NCBI RefSeq assembly: GCF_900143075.1
Contig: NZ_FRCY01000004.1
Location: 310,001 to 374,000, forward strand
DNA from: Cyclobacterium lianum
Lineage (GTDB): Bacteria > Bacteroidota > Bacteroidia > Cytophagales > Cyclobacteriaceae
DNA length: 64,000 bases
Direction of reading: 5' to 3'
Under the pieces are notes generated by a model. It did no database searches. It had not been told where the DNA came from and saw only the letters and a program-made list of their open reading frames with translations. Below, piece by piece: positions 26,047 to 33,189 of the stretch (the stretch's first letter is position 1; each line of letters begins with the position of its first letter). The translations under genes were made by a program, and so were the position numbers.

Positions 26047-26451
26047 CTAAAGAAGAAATGACTGGAACAGGATAGAGCGATACCGCCCTGACCAGCCGGG
26101 GGGAGCCTTTTTAGAAGTTGTGTAGTTTCTTGACTCGAAAAATTGTGTAGAAGGCAAATGAAAAGAAGGCTGAGCCAATGCCGCTGTTGAAGAAGCAATG
26201 ACAGGAATGTCAGAATGAGGTGTCCTGAAATCATCGAGAGAGAAGATGGTTTCCTGATCCTCACAACCATCACAAGGGTTGCTGTGATCGTCACAGCATG
26301 GTTCGTGGTGTTTTAGAAAAAGCTCGAAGCTGATCAGTTCGCCCCCGCAGAAGTGCTGAAACACTGCCATCCCTTTGCCAGGGAGAAGCATTACAATGAG
26401 CAGGACGATATATAAGTTGCGCTTCATGAGCCTTTTGATGTAAAATGCCAT
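26047..26451 (-). CDS. HYC_CC_PP family small secreted protein
   Basis: A 134-residue protein with a signal-like start (YIVLLIVMLLPGKGMA), then FQHFCGGELISFELFLKHHE and PCCDDHSNPCDGCEDQE. It ends in APPGWSGRYRSILFQSFLL. The order HFC, CC, PP and final QSFL matches the HYC_CC_PP signature. The Cys and His content suggests metal binding outside the cytoplasm. Its upstream region contains an inverted repeat at 26525-26541. Function unknown. Confidence 0.7.
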   Translation of the reverse strand: MAFYIKRLMKRNLYIVLLIVMLLPGKGMAVFQHFCGGELISFELFLKHHEPCCDDHSNPCDGCEDQETIFSLDDFRTPHSDIPVIASSTAALAQPSFHLPSTQFFESRNYTTSKKAPPGWSGRYRSILFQSFLL

Positions 26452-26524
26452 TCATTGAAGGGGTATCAATTTAGTATTCCCTTCAATATGAGTCAAAAGT
26501 ACGCAACGGTTATTGAGAGCGCTA

Positions 26525-26541
26525 TGACATTGCACATGTCA
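26525..26541. promoter_or_regulatory. Inverted repeat upstream of HYC_CC_PP gene
   Basis: TGACAT-TGCAC-ATGTCA has perfect 6-bp arms and lies 74-90 bp upstream of the start codon at 26451. A further half-site-like TATGTCACA follows closely. It may be a Crp/FNR-type or other operator; the owner is unknown. Confidence 0.35.
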
Positions 26542-26576
26542 AAACATGATGTATGTCACATAAAGCATTGTCTTCC

Positions 26577-26717
26577 CTAGCAACATGCTTGATCAGAATC
26601 CAATTGTACTGGTGGACAAGGTGCTGAGCCATAGGAGCAATACACGCAACAATCCCCTTCCTTCGGTTTTAACAGATGATAACAGAAAGCAGGCTTACGC
26701 TTAATAATGTATTTTCT
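26577..26717 (-). pseudogene. Remnant of a GDCCVxC protein
   Basis: An open frame without a start codon ends at TAG 26577-26579. It reads HLLKPKEGDCCVYCSYGSAP, then CPPVQ and a terminal CC. This matches the C-terminal half of the intact GDCCVxC protein at 31485-31703 (LKPKQGDCCVYCSYGTNACP), including the final CC. The N-terminal zinc-ribbon-like part is missing and a TGA lies upstream in frame. It is a truncated duplicate lying between the HYC_CC_PP and secreted-HMA genes. Confidence 0.6.
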
Positions 26718-26729
26718 TCATTGTAAAAT

Positions 26730-27221
26730 TCAAGATTTTAGAACTTCAACTATCCTTATATCCCAAGTACCGTTTAAGTGATTGTCCTCTTTATCTTTCA
26801 CAAAAACTTTTAGCTTGATCTTCCCGGTGTTTAGGGATTTGACTATTTCTGAAGGTGTATCAGAACTCACAATAAAAGTCTCCCCATTAACATTTACTTG
26901 CCATGCATTTTCGTTCTTAACCAACTGGCCAACGATGGTGACTTCAGCATTCTTGGCTGAAAATCCATTATTCCTCACCTCTTCCTGAATCTTTTGAAGT
27001 GTCAATTTATTATCAGATGCGAGCTTAAGGTAAGCTTTACCATCATTCAAACTCACCTGTACCTTTTCCAGCCCATCCATTTTCTTGAGTCCACGCTCCA
27101 GGCCATAGGCACAAGGTGCACAATCCATTCCAAAGACCTCTTGATCTACTTTGATCAACTGAGCCATTACACCGCTCAAACTAAAAATTGTCAACAATGC
27201 TATTATTCCTAATCTTTTCAT
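26730..27221 (-). CDS. Secreted HMA-domain metal-binding protein
   Basis: I prefer ATG at 27221 (MKRLGIIALLTIFSLSGVMA), a clean signal peptide, over the start at 27251. The 163-residue product continues with an HMA domain (VFGMDCAPCAYGLERGL, Cys pair) and a second, beta-rich part of about 90 residues without Cys. A periplasmic HMA protein like MerP or a copper carrier is the likely role. It follows the outer-membrane protein gene with 20 bp between them. Confidence 0.75.
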   Translation of the reverse strand: MKRLGIIALLTIFSLSGVMAQLIKVDQEVFGMDCAPCAYGLERGLKKMDGLEKVQVSLNDGKAYLKLASDNKLTLQKIQEEVRNNGFSAKNAEVTIVGQLVKNENAWQVNVNGETFIVSSDTPSEIVKSLNTGKIKLKVFVKDKEDNHLNGTWDIRIVEVLKS

Positions 27222-27241
27222 TTTCTTCTGTTTTTTAAAGT

Positions 27242-28078
27242 TTATAACCAATAACTAATGTTCATTGAAAGCCTGTATTCCTCTTTTGGACCCTGTGTTA
27301 TATCCTGATAGAGCGGAAATAATGCTCCAAAGGATATACCCCAAGCTCCATAAAGCCCCAGGAATGAAGGGCCAATCATTACTTTTTTTCCTCTTTGATC
27401 AATGGGGATAAGCTGACCTTCACTGGTACTAGTGCCTGGAAACTCTGCTAATGACTCTACAAAAACACGCCAGTCGGGTTTTGGGTAATCCCCCATAAAG
27501 ATGTTTGGGCGGTAGCCTATCACAAGGCTGGCATAAGGCAGATCTCCCAGCTGCTCATTACCCTCCTCGAAATAATATTGATAACCACCGCCAACCCAGG
27601 CATACCAGGTACGTGAAGCATATCCGGTAGAGATTGCTCCATGAATGGAGTTGCTTACATTGATACCACTCCTAGTTTCTTCTGTAGGTGTCGAAACACT
27701 TAAAATAGCCGTGGATTCAAAGCGTTTGCCAACCCCAAATGCATTGGAAAAGAAACGGTACCAGACCGATGCTTCTATGTCGCCATTTGCTGGCATGTTG
27801 TTGTTACCTCTTGTTCTGGGTGCTTCAGACAATCTGTTGACCATGGTGGGTGTGGTGATATTAATTTGCAGATCTTCTGTCACGCCATACGACCAGATGT
27901 ACCTAAGCATAAAGGATTGATCATCTTCGGTAGCCAGGCTCATAGCTGCTGCATTAAAGTCAAATCCTCCTTTTGCCAAGGTGGGGGTTTGTAAACCATA
28001 AAGGGGCCCGTGTCCCTGAGCGCTGACCTTAGAAATGGCTGTAACAGTTAGTAATATTAAAAAGGCTGTTCTTTTCAT
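27242..28078 (-). CDS. Outer-membrane transporter-like protein
   Basis: A 278-residue protein with signal peptide (FLILLTVTAISKVSAQGHG) and a predicted beta-barrel ending in EYRLSMNISYWL. GVTEDLQINITTPTMVNR and the overall layout are typical of the 'transporter'/phenol-meta-degradation-like outer-membrane family often found beside metal-resistance genes in Bacteroidota. It is 9 bp after the stop of the MerT-like gene and is presumably in one operon. The substrate is unknown. Confidence 0.65.
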   Translation of the reverse strand: MKRTAFLILLTVTAISKVSAQGHGPLYGLQTPTLAKGGFDFNAAAMSLATEDDQSFMLRYIWSYGVTEDLQINITTPTMVNRLSEAPRTRGNNNMPANGDIEASVWYRFFSNAFGVGKRFESTAILSVSTPTEETRSGINVSNSIHGAISTGYASRTWYAWVGGGYQYYFEEGNEQLGDLPYASLVIGYRPNIFMGDYPKPDWRVFVESLAEFPGTSTSEGQLIPIDQRGKKVMIGPSFLGLYGAWGISFGALFPLYQDITQGPKEEYRLSMNISYWL

Positions 28079-28087
28079 CGTATTATT

Positions 28088-28492
28088 TTAAAGTCCTAAA
28101 AATTGTTGAATTGGTAGTAGCAGGTAAGCTGAGAATAGTCCGAGAAGGTATAAACCAAAGGATATCCATAGGATAATTTTACTCCACCGGGCGGCTGTAT
28201 CACATGGTGTCTCATTGCCATATTCGTCTATTTCACAGACCTGGTCTCTTTTGCGGCCATAAAAAAGCCAAAAGTTGAATCCGATCAAAATACCTGCTGC
28301 CAGAAAAGTCCATTCCTTATACTTGCTAAACCAGATCAATGCGTGAAAGTCCGAAACCATTCCGGCCACTACCGCTCCCATACCCACCGCTACGAGTAAT
28401 GACGGAAGGGCACAGCAAAGCAAGGTGGATACCGATGTAAACAAGGAAGCTATGCTGACGAAATCCTGCTTTAGTGATTTTAAGACTTCCAT
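28088..28492 (-). CDS. MerT/MerC-like membrane protein
   Basis: I use ATG at 28492 (MEVLKSLKQDFVSIASLFTS). The longer frame to 28687 overlaps the copper storage gene in another frame. The 134-residue protein has three to four helices and STLLCCALPSLLVAVGMGA in its first helix. That is the CC-x-x-P arrangement of mercuric ion transporters of the MerT/MerC type. Its C-terminal loop has CEIDEYGNETPCD. It starts 4 bp after the Csp gene. It may move Hg2+ or Cu+. Confidence 0.7.
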   Translation of the reverse strand: MEVLKSLKQDFVSIASLFTSVSTLLCCALPSLLVAVGMGAVVAGMVSDFHALIWFSKYKEWTFLAAGILIGFNFWLFYGRKRDQVCEIDEYGNETPCDTAARWSKIILWISFGLYLLGLFSAYLLLPIQQFLGL

Positions 28493-28496
28493 AAGA

Positions 28497-28823
28497 TTAT
28501 GCCGCCATTTTAACGCAGCTTTCTGCGCAGGCTGCACATTTTTCCGCACATTGCTTGCACACCTCACTGTCAAATTTGCCGCACTCTTCTGCACAAGCCT
28601 TGCAAAGATCCACGCAAATAGCACATACCCTGCTGGCGTAGTCGGATTGGGAAGCCAGCATCTGTACGCATGCCGTACACAAGGCAATACAATCCAGGCA
28701 AAGCTGGTGGCACTTTTTCATGTCCGGCTCGCCTAAGTGCTGATCCAGACAGATGCGTGCTGCGGTGATACATGCGTTACAATTGTCAATGCAATGTTGT
28801 AAATCATTACTCAATTGTTTCAT
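28497..28823 (-). CDS. Csp-type four-helix copper storage protein
   Basis: A 108-residue protein with 19 cysteines arranged as CxxxC and CxxC repeats along helices (CIDNCNACITAARIC, CHQLCLDCIALCTAC, CAICVDLCKACAEEC, CKQCAEKCAACAESC). This is the DUF326/Csp family, in which Cys line the core of a four-helix bundle and bind many Cu+ ions. It has no signal peptide, so it is of the cytosolic (Csp3-like) type. It is clustered with a MerT-like protein, a thioredoxin-like protein and a CsoR repressor. Confidence 0.9.
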   Translation of the reverse strand: MKQLSNDLQHCIDNCNACITAARICLDQHLGEPDMKKCHQLCLDCIALCTACVQMLASQSDYASRVCAICVDLCKACAEECGKFDSEVCKQCAEKCAACAESCVKMAA

Positions 28824-28844
28824 GATTTTTGTGATTTAAATGAA

Positions 28845-28872
28845 TTCCCTTGCCAGCACGGCAGCAAGGGAA
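28845..28872. promoter_or_regulatory. Intercistronic hairpin
   Basis: TTCCCTTGC and GCAAGGGAA are perfect 9-bp complements around a 10-base loop, between the thioredoxin-like gene and the Csp gene. There is no good T-run on the minus strand, so it may act as an mRNA stabiliser or attenuator rather than a terminator. Confidence 0.45.
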
Positions 28873-28902
28873 AATATAATGTAAGCCGTGCCTTACTTGT
28901 TT

Positions 28903-29181
28903 TTACCCTTGTCCTATACCCGCTTTGATCAGCTCTTCTTTAGAAATTCCCTGGTTTTCACAGCAGGATAAAAGTGAGCCATTCACAGCAATAGCAGGTA
29001 CTTTTTTAATCCCATATTCTTCCAGCTTGCTAAGACAGGTCTTGTCTTCACACTGCTTCACCAAATCATAAATGGTGATATCGCATTGCTCACAAGCCAG
29101 GTCTTTCACCACTTGAACTACCGGGTCGCAAACAGGGCAGTTTGCTGTAAATATTTCTACTTGTCTTTTCATCTTTTCCAC
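28903..29181 (-). CDS. Thioredoxin-like protein
   Basis: An 89 to 92-residue protein with a thioredoxin/glutaredoxin-like fold: beta strand VEIFTANCPVCDPVVQVV with CPVC near the N-terminus, and IKKVPAIAVNG with the cis-Pro. An added LLSCCENQG gives another Cys pair. It probably reduces or transfers metals and thiols in the cytosol. The operon of the Csp and MerT-like genes starts here. A candidate CsoR operator and TACCTTTG promoter lie upstream (29234-29270). Confidence 0.75.
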   Translation of the reverse strand: MEKMKRQVEIFTANCPVCDPVVQVVKDLACEQCDITIYDLVKQCEDKTCLSKLEEYGIKKVPAIAVNGSLLSCCENQGISKEELIKAGIGQG

Positions 29182-29235
29182 TTTTTAAAATGTTCATTTT
29201 ATATTTTAGAGATTCTCTCCGGATAAGAACAATTC

Positions 29236-29270
29236 AAAGGTAAGTTCGGGGGTGGGGTGGTAGCCAAGGA
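29236..29270 (-). promoter_or_regulatory. Candidate CsoR-type operator/promoter (trx-Csp operon)
   Basis: This 35-bp stretch matches 30083-30117 at 29 of 35 positions. On the minus strand it has TTG, then 22 bases containing the C-rich tract ACCACCCCACCCCC, then TACCTTTG, which fits the Bacteroidota -33/-7 promoter. The G/C tract between the boxes is typical of CsoR/RcnR operators. It lies 55-89 bp upstream of the thioredoxin-like gene start. Confidence 0.6.
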
Positions 29271-29291
29271 TAAATAGCTAGAAAATTTGAT

Positions 29292-29677
29292 TTATTTTTT
29301 TGTGAGGATAAAGGTTAATATAGGAAGCAGGAAAATGGACAAAAACGGAGAAAGGCCGATATTTGTGAAGGGTAGTAAGGGCATTGACTCATCATATTGC
29401 CACAAGCCCAAGATCAGCGCAATTTTTTCAGCCGCGATAGATACCAAGGCACTAAAGGCTAAGGTTGTAGCGACTTTCGCTGCAGTAAAGCAATGTATCC
29501 AGCCTGTATTTTTGAAAATAGCGGCTACTAAAAAAATATACCATAAAAATTAGCAGCGCCTCCCCCAATGCACAGAGCAGAAAATATATCTGCCTCATCC
29601 ATTCAGTGTAATTCGCATACAGGGAAAAACCACAGGTTCTCTCAGAGAAAACTCAAGATGAAGCCTGTAGTAGCCAT
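29292..29677 (-). pseudogene. Multi-helix membrane protein, three lesions (copy B)
   Basis: On the minus strand from ATG 29677 to TAA 29292 I can rebuild about 127 residues: MATTGFILSFL, WENLWFSLYANYTEW, CALGEALLIF, AAIFKNTGWI and YDESMPLLPFTNIGLSPF. Three changes break it: TGA at 29644-29642 (aligned with Trp in the copy at 4810-5335), an extra base in the A5 run at 29625-29629, and one in the A7 run at 29530-29536. The plus-strand ORF 29287-29553 is its shadow. It lies 16 bp after the CsoR stop. Function unknown. Confidence 0.65.
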
Positions 29678-29693
29678 GAATAAGTAAACTGAC

Positions 29694-30064
29694 TTATTCG
29701 TTCTCCTTGCCATTACCTGAGCCTATACGTTGTTTTAATTCAGCAATCTCCTTCATCATAGTGGTGAGATTGTCTAGGTGCAGATTGGGAAACTGTTGTC
29801 GGATAAATTCTATGCGGTCTTCGTAACCACAATGCCGGGACAGGCTTCAACGGTTTCCGAAATTTTAATGGCAAGAGCTTTCCGGTAGGCTTCATCCAGT
29901 AATAAATAATGAGCCTTATCAAGTCCTTTTTGCGCAGCTTTGAACTGTAGCAGAATTTTTTCCGGATCCTTTCCTTCATCCAGCATTTTTATCAAACCTT
30001 CTACCTGCCCTTTGATGCTTTGCAATCGTGTTTTTATATCCTTTGTCAGGTCTTTGGGTATCAT
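29694..30064 (-). pseudogene. csoR: CsoR/RcnR-family metal repressor, C-terminal frameshift
   Basis: The frame starts at 30064 with KDLTKDIKTRLQSIKGQVEG and KILLQFKAAQKGLDKAHYLL, a clear DUF156/CsoR repressor. It stops early at 29810 after EACPGIVVTKTA. The next frame continues as CGYEDRIEFIRQQFPNLHLD and reaches TAA at 29694. Adding one base near 29832-29833 restores about 123 residues with CPGxCGYED, bringing back a Cys expected in the metal site. As written, the protein would lose that Cys and its last 40 residues and may not respond to metal. Its likely operator is at 30083-30117. Confidence 0.7.
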
Positions 30065-30082
30065 AATACTTAGCGTTTTGTT

Positions 30083-30117
30083 AAAGGTAAGTTTGGGGCA
30101 GCGGTGGTAAACAAGGA
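30083..30117 (-). promoter_or_regulatory. Candidate CsoR-type operator/promoter (csoR)
   Basis: This matches 29236-29270 at 29 of 35 positions. On the minus strand it reads TTG, 22 bases with ACCACCGCTGCCCC, then TACCTTTA. It lies 19-53 bp before the csoR start codon, consistent with autoregulation. Confidence 0.6.
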
Positions 30118-30141
30118 ATTGCGTGGTTATTCTAATTTCAA

Positions 30142-31485
30142 TTAAACCATTGATCCGATATCCGATCCCATGGACGGATAGGAATAGATCATATTCCTGA
30201 TGTCTGCAACTTTTAGTTTTACCCGAATGGCCATCGCAAAAATGTTGATCATTTCCTCCGCATGAGGACCGATGATGTGCGCTCCTAAAATGTAGCCTTC
30301 TTTATCAGAAATGACCTTATAAGCATAGGTTGACTCATTGATCCGTTTGGCATCGTACCAGCTTGATGCGGAGCCGTCTTTCACCTGATATTCTAAACCT
30401 GACTTCTTTGCCTGTGCTTCCGTCATGCCAACCGCGGCAAGTGTGGGCAAGGTAAAGACTGAACTGGGCATTTCCGTGTAGTCAGGCTTTTTGGAGTTAC
30501 CCCGTATAATATTGGTTGCCACTGCATGGCCTTCCATAACTGCAACAGGTGTGAGATTGAGACCTTTGCTATCAGCCGCATCACCTGCTGCATATACCCG
30601 TTCATTGGTTAAACTTTGTAGGTATTCATTTACGTCAATCCCTTTCTTGCCGTAGGAAATGTTTGCCTTTTCCAGGTTCATGCCATCCAACTCCGGTACT
30701 CTACCTGCTGCATTCACCACCAAATTCGTTTGAATAGTTTTTTCACCCCCTTTTGATGCTGCCTTTACGGTATAGCCATTATCCTTTTTTTCAACTGCAA
30801 CCACATCCCACTCAAGGTGAAGTTCAATCCCCAATTCCTCAGTAGCTTTGATCAAGTGCTTCACGATATCAGACTCAAAGCTTTCTAAAGGCATTTTGCC
30901 TCTGTGGAATATGGTCACTTTACTTCCGGCCCTGACAGCCAGGTGGGCAAACTCCATCGCTATATATCCGCCTCCAATAAAGGTGATGTGCTCAGGGAGT
31001 TTTCCCAGATTTAGAAAATCTGTGCTGTCAATTGGTAAATTGCCCCCTGGAATATCAAGAATAACAGGTCGGGCACCTGTAGCTATCACTATTTTATCAG
31101 CTTCCAGTAGGTCGTCTCCGATGCGCACCGTGTTTTCAGATTCAAAGCTGGCTGTTCCATGATACATTTCTACACCTGACTTTTCATAGCCTTTCTCCAC
31201 ATTTTTAGGCATTTTGGAAACGAACTCATTTTTGTAAGCCATCAAATCCTGCCAATTGATGGAGATATCTCCTTGAATACCGATTCCCTTCATTTTATTG
31301 GCCCGGTCTATAATTTCAGCAGCTCCGACTAATATTTTCTTAGGATCACAACCGCGTAGTGCGCACGTTCCCCCATACGGTCTGGAATCTGTAACGGCAG
31401 TCTTTAGTCCTTTTTTAGCACATTTATTGGCAATGGTCATTCCTCCCATGCCTGATCCGATTACAATTACATCGTATTTTTTCAT
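30142..31485 (-). CDS. FAD-dependent disulfide reductase (MerA/glutathione reductase-like)
   Basis: I choose ATG at 31485, which overlaps the previous stop as TGATG, instead of 31494. The 447-residue protein has YDVIVIGSGMGGMTIA for FAD, a redox GGTCALRGCDPKK (Cys41, Cys46), FIGGGYIAMEFAHLA for NAD(P), and the C-terminal dimerisation domain. It lacks the vicinal Cys pair at the very C-terminus that defines mercuric reductase and ends in SMGSDIGSMV. It probably reduces a thiol or metal-thiol substrate rather than being a standard MerA. Confidence 0.85.
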   Translation of the reverse strand: MKKYDVIVIGSGMGGMTIANKCAKKGLKTAVTDSRPYGGTCALRGCDPKKILVGAAEIIDRANKMKGIGIQGDISINWQDLMAYKNEFVSKMPKNVEKGYEKSGVEMYHGTASFESENTVRIGDDLLEADKIVIATGARPVILDIPGGNLPIDSTDFLNLGKLPEHITFIGGGYIAMEFAHLAVRAGSKVTIFHRGKMPLESFESDIVKHLIKATEELGIELHLEWDVVAVEKKDNGYTVKAASKGGEKTIQTNLVVNAAGRVPELDGMNLEKANISYGKKGIDVNEYLQSLTNERVYAAGDAADSKGLNLTPVAVMEGHAVATNIIRGNSKKPDYTEMPSSVFTLPTLAAVGMTEAQAKKSGLEYQVKDGSASSWYDAKRINESTYAYKVISDKEGYILGAHIIGPHAEEMINIFAMAIRVKLKVADIRNMIYSYPSMGSDIGSMV

Positions 31486-31703
31486 CAGCAGCAATTGTTT
31501 TTACCACCTTCCTGAATGGGAGGACAGGCATTTGTTCCATAGCTGCAATACACGCAGCAATCACCTTGTTTTGGCTTTAATACTTCTTGGCAGTTTTCAC
31601 ATTCGTAAAAGTATTGGCATGCATCCGTAGACATGGTTTCTTCTTTTTGATGTCCACAGTTTGGACAGGTAATGGTGGATTGTAATACGATCTCTTTTTC
31701 CAT
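31485..31703 (-). CDS. GDCCVxC-domain protein
   Basis: A 72-residue Cys-rich protein: ITCPNCGHQKEETMSTDACQ (zinc-ribbon-like CPNC), YECENCQ, then LKPKQGDCCVYCSYGTNACP and a final NNCC. This matches the small family NCBI calls GDCCVxC domain-containing (seleno)protein, found beside mercury and arsenic genes. Here all positions are Cys, with no in-frame TGA. Its stop overlaps the reductase start. Metal or thiol transfer to the reductase is a reasonable guess. Confidence 0.8.
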   Translation of the reverse strand: MEKEIVLQSTITCPNCGHQKEETMSTDACQYFYECENCQEVLKPKQGDCCVYCSYGTNACPPIQEGGKNNCC

Positions 31704-31705
31704 TA

Positions 31706-32037
31706 TTAATCTATTTTAGGTTTTAGTACTTCTGCTTTATAGGTTGTTTTTTCTTCAATTGCTGCAATAAGCTGTTCAGGTTGGGTTTGTTTGGGGTCAT
31801 AATCCACTACAGCTATATCTCCGGGATATTGCACTGAGTTGTCAACCACCCCTTTTGTTTCTTTCAAAACCTTGTAGAGATGACTGGCACAACCGGCACA
31901 GGTGAGCCCGGTGACTTTGAGCTTAACTGTCTCACTTTTCTGAATAGTTTTGACGGTTTTTGAGGATCAGCAGATTGTGCCATTCCATGTCCTGCAAGCA
32001 AGAAGATGAATGCTAGGCTGAAAATTATGGGTTTCAT
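31706..32037 (-). pseudogene. merP: MerP-like periplasmic HMA protein, frameshifted
   Basis: ATG at 32037 begins a signal peptide (IIFSLAFIFLLAGHGMAQ). The HMA domain follows in another frame: KLKVTGLTCAGCASHLYKVL to TAA at 31706. Adding one base to the T5 run at 31957-31961 gives one protein of about 110 residues with GLTCAGC. It sits between MerTP and the GDCCVxC gene in one operon. The role would be periplasmic mercury or copper binding. Confidence 0.7.
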
Positions 32038-32041
32038 TTTT

Positions 32042-32716
32042 CTATTGATTTAAGGTTTCTTCTTTTATAATTTTCTTGCCAGTGACTTTATAGCCAGTGG
32101 CTTCCTCCACCGCAGTTGCCAATTGCTCAACAGATACTTTTGATTGATCAAACTTTACCAATGCAATACCGTTTTCGTAGGAAGAAGAAGCTTCGAGAAC
32201 GCCTTCGCTATTATTAAGTGCTGCATTCACGCTATGCTCACAACCGGTGCAGGTCATGCCTTTGATACTAAGCTCAGCATTCAGAATATCATTGTCACTT
32301 ACCTTGATAACCTTATCTGCATTGCTGTTATTTGAGAAAAAGATGCCGGAGTAAGTCGGAAAAGCAAGCATCAATACCGCAAAGACGGTAAGGATTCCCA
32401 GAAACTTCTTAGACTGCCAAAAGGAAGGACGCTCATCGTCCCCGCCTGCCGGACGGGCAGGTTCACAGGCACAATCGATTTCCTCCTGTGTCCTGGGTTT
32501 TAATTTCTGATACCAGGCAAACCCCAATACCAAAACTGTAAGGCCTATTAAATAAGGTCTGAAAGGTCCCATCCATGAAATGGACGAAGCAATGCCTCCA
32601 ATCCCTGCCAAAGTGGCAAAAACGGGGGTGATGCAACAAAGGGATGAAGTAAAGGCTACTAACAAACCGGCTCCTATACTTTTGGAAGATGAGTTTGATT
32701 TATTTGAATTACTCAT
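32042..32716 (-). CDS. merTP: MerTP mercuric transport fusion protein
   Basis: A 224-residue fusion. The N-terminal MerT part has helix 1 with SSLCCITPVFATLAGIGG (Cys27, Cys28), helix 2, and a loop with DCACEP (Cys82, Cys84), then helix 3. After a short linker comes an HMA domain with IKGMTCTGCEHSVNAAL (Cys156, Cys159). This is the MerT-MerP fusion typical of Bacteroidota mercury operons. It starts 4 bp inside the end of the ArsR gene, so the repressor and transporter are coupled. Confidence 0.9.
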   Translation of the reverse strand: MSNSNKSNSSSKSIGAGLLVAFTSSLCCITPVFATLAGIGGIASSISWMGPFRPYLIGLTVLVLGFAWYQKLKPRTQEEIDCACEPARPAGGDDERPSFWQSKKFLGILTVFAVLMLAFPTYSGIFFSNNSNADKVIKVSDNDILNAELSIKGMTCTGCEHSVNAALNNSEGVLEASSSYENGIALVKFDQSKVSVEQLATAVEEATGYKVTGKKIIKEETLNQ

Positions 32717-33087
32717 ATTACTTGTTCTTTTTTACTGCCATTAAATAAACTTGCTAACACAGGTCTGATTACCTGTATATTCTCTTCTACCAAAGAATAA
32801 AACACTGTTTGTCCCACCTTCTCACTGGTTACAAGACCTCCTTCTCTCAATTTCTTCAGATGTTGGGAAATGGCAGGCACGGTCATTTCCAAAATGTCAC
32901 TGAGGTCGCAGGGACAAAGTTTGGTTTCTTTGCTAAGTAGGTAGAGAATTTTTAAGCGGACTTCATTGCCCGACAGGCTCAATGCCTTAGCTACGGTAGC
33001 TATTGATGGTGTTACTTTGTTAATTTCTTCTTTGCACTGTTGGATCTGCTCAACATCTGCAAAAACCCGGATACACGATTTACTCAT
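32713..33087 (-). CDS. ArsR/SmtB-family metal repressor
   Basis: A 124-residue winged-helix repressor: LSGNEVRLKILYLLS, KLCPCDLSDILEMTVPAISQ and FYSLVEENIQVI. CPC (Cys58, Cys60), with Cys5 and Cys18 near the N-terminus, provides a soft-metal thiolate site like those of ArsR/CmtR members and fits Hg2+ or As3+. It is the first gene of the merTP operon, and two palindromic operators lie 18-76 bp upstream of its start. Confidence 0.9.
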   Translation of the reverse strand: MSKSCIRVFADVEQIQQCKEEINKVTPSIATVAKALSLSGNEVRLKILYLLSKETKLCPCDLSDILEMTVPAISQHLKKLREGGLVTSEKVGQTVFYSLVEENIQVIRPVLASLFNGSKKEQVI

Positions 33088-33104
33088 ACTATACTTCTTT
33101 AATA

Positions 33105-33122
33105 TTTAAGCAACTACTTAAA
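33105..33122. promoter_or_regulatory. ArsR-type operator 1
   Basis: TTTAAGCAACTACTTAAA is an imperfect inverted repeat just upstream of the ArsR gene. Its outer TTTAAG/CTTAAA arms are the same as in the site at 33146-33163. Confidence 0.7.
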
Positions 33123-33145
33123 TAACGAAGATAAGAAAATAAAGG

Positions 33146-33163
33146 TTTAAGCAAATGCTTAAA
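33146..33163. promoter_or_regulatory. ArsR-type operator 2
   Basis: TTTAAGCAAATGCTTAAA is a perfect palindrome (8-bp arms TTTAAGCA/TGCTTAAA with two central A). Its start is 41 bp from the start of operator 1, about four helical turns, so two repressor dimers could bind the same face. Confidence 0.75.
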
Positions 33164-33189
33164 TAAATTGAATTTCGAAAAAAATGAAT

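Noticed and set aside
29287-29553. Plus-strand ORF of 88 codons
   Set aside because: It is the reverse complement of the decayed membrane protein, which shows clear similarity to copy A on the minus strand.
29740-29979. Minus-strand ORF of 79 codons overlapping csoR
   Set aside because: It lies out of frame within csoR; only its last part follows the csoR frame alternative, and its composition is not protein-like.
30142-31485. True mercuric reductase MerA
   Set aside because: The C-terminal vicinal Cys pair needed for Hg2+ hand-over is missing, so only a MerA-like reductase is claimed.
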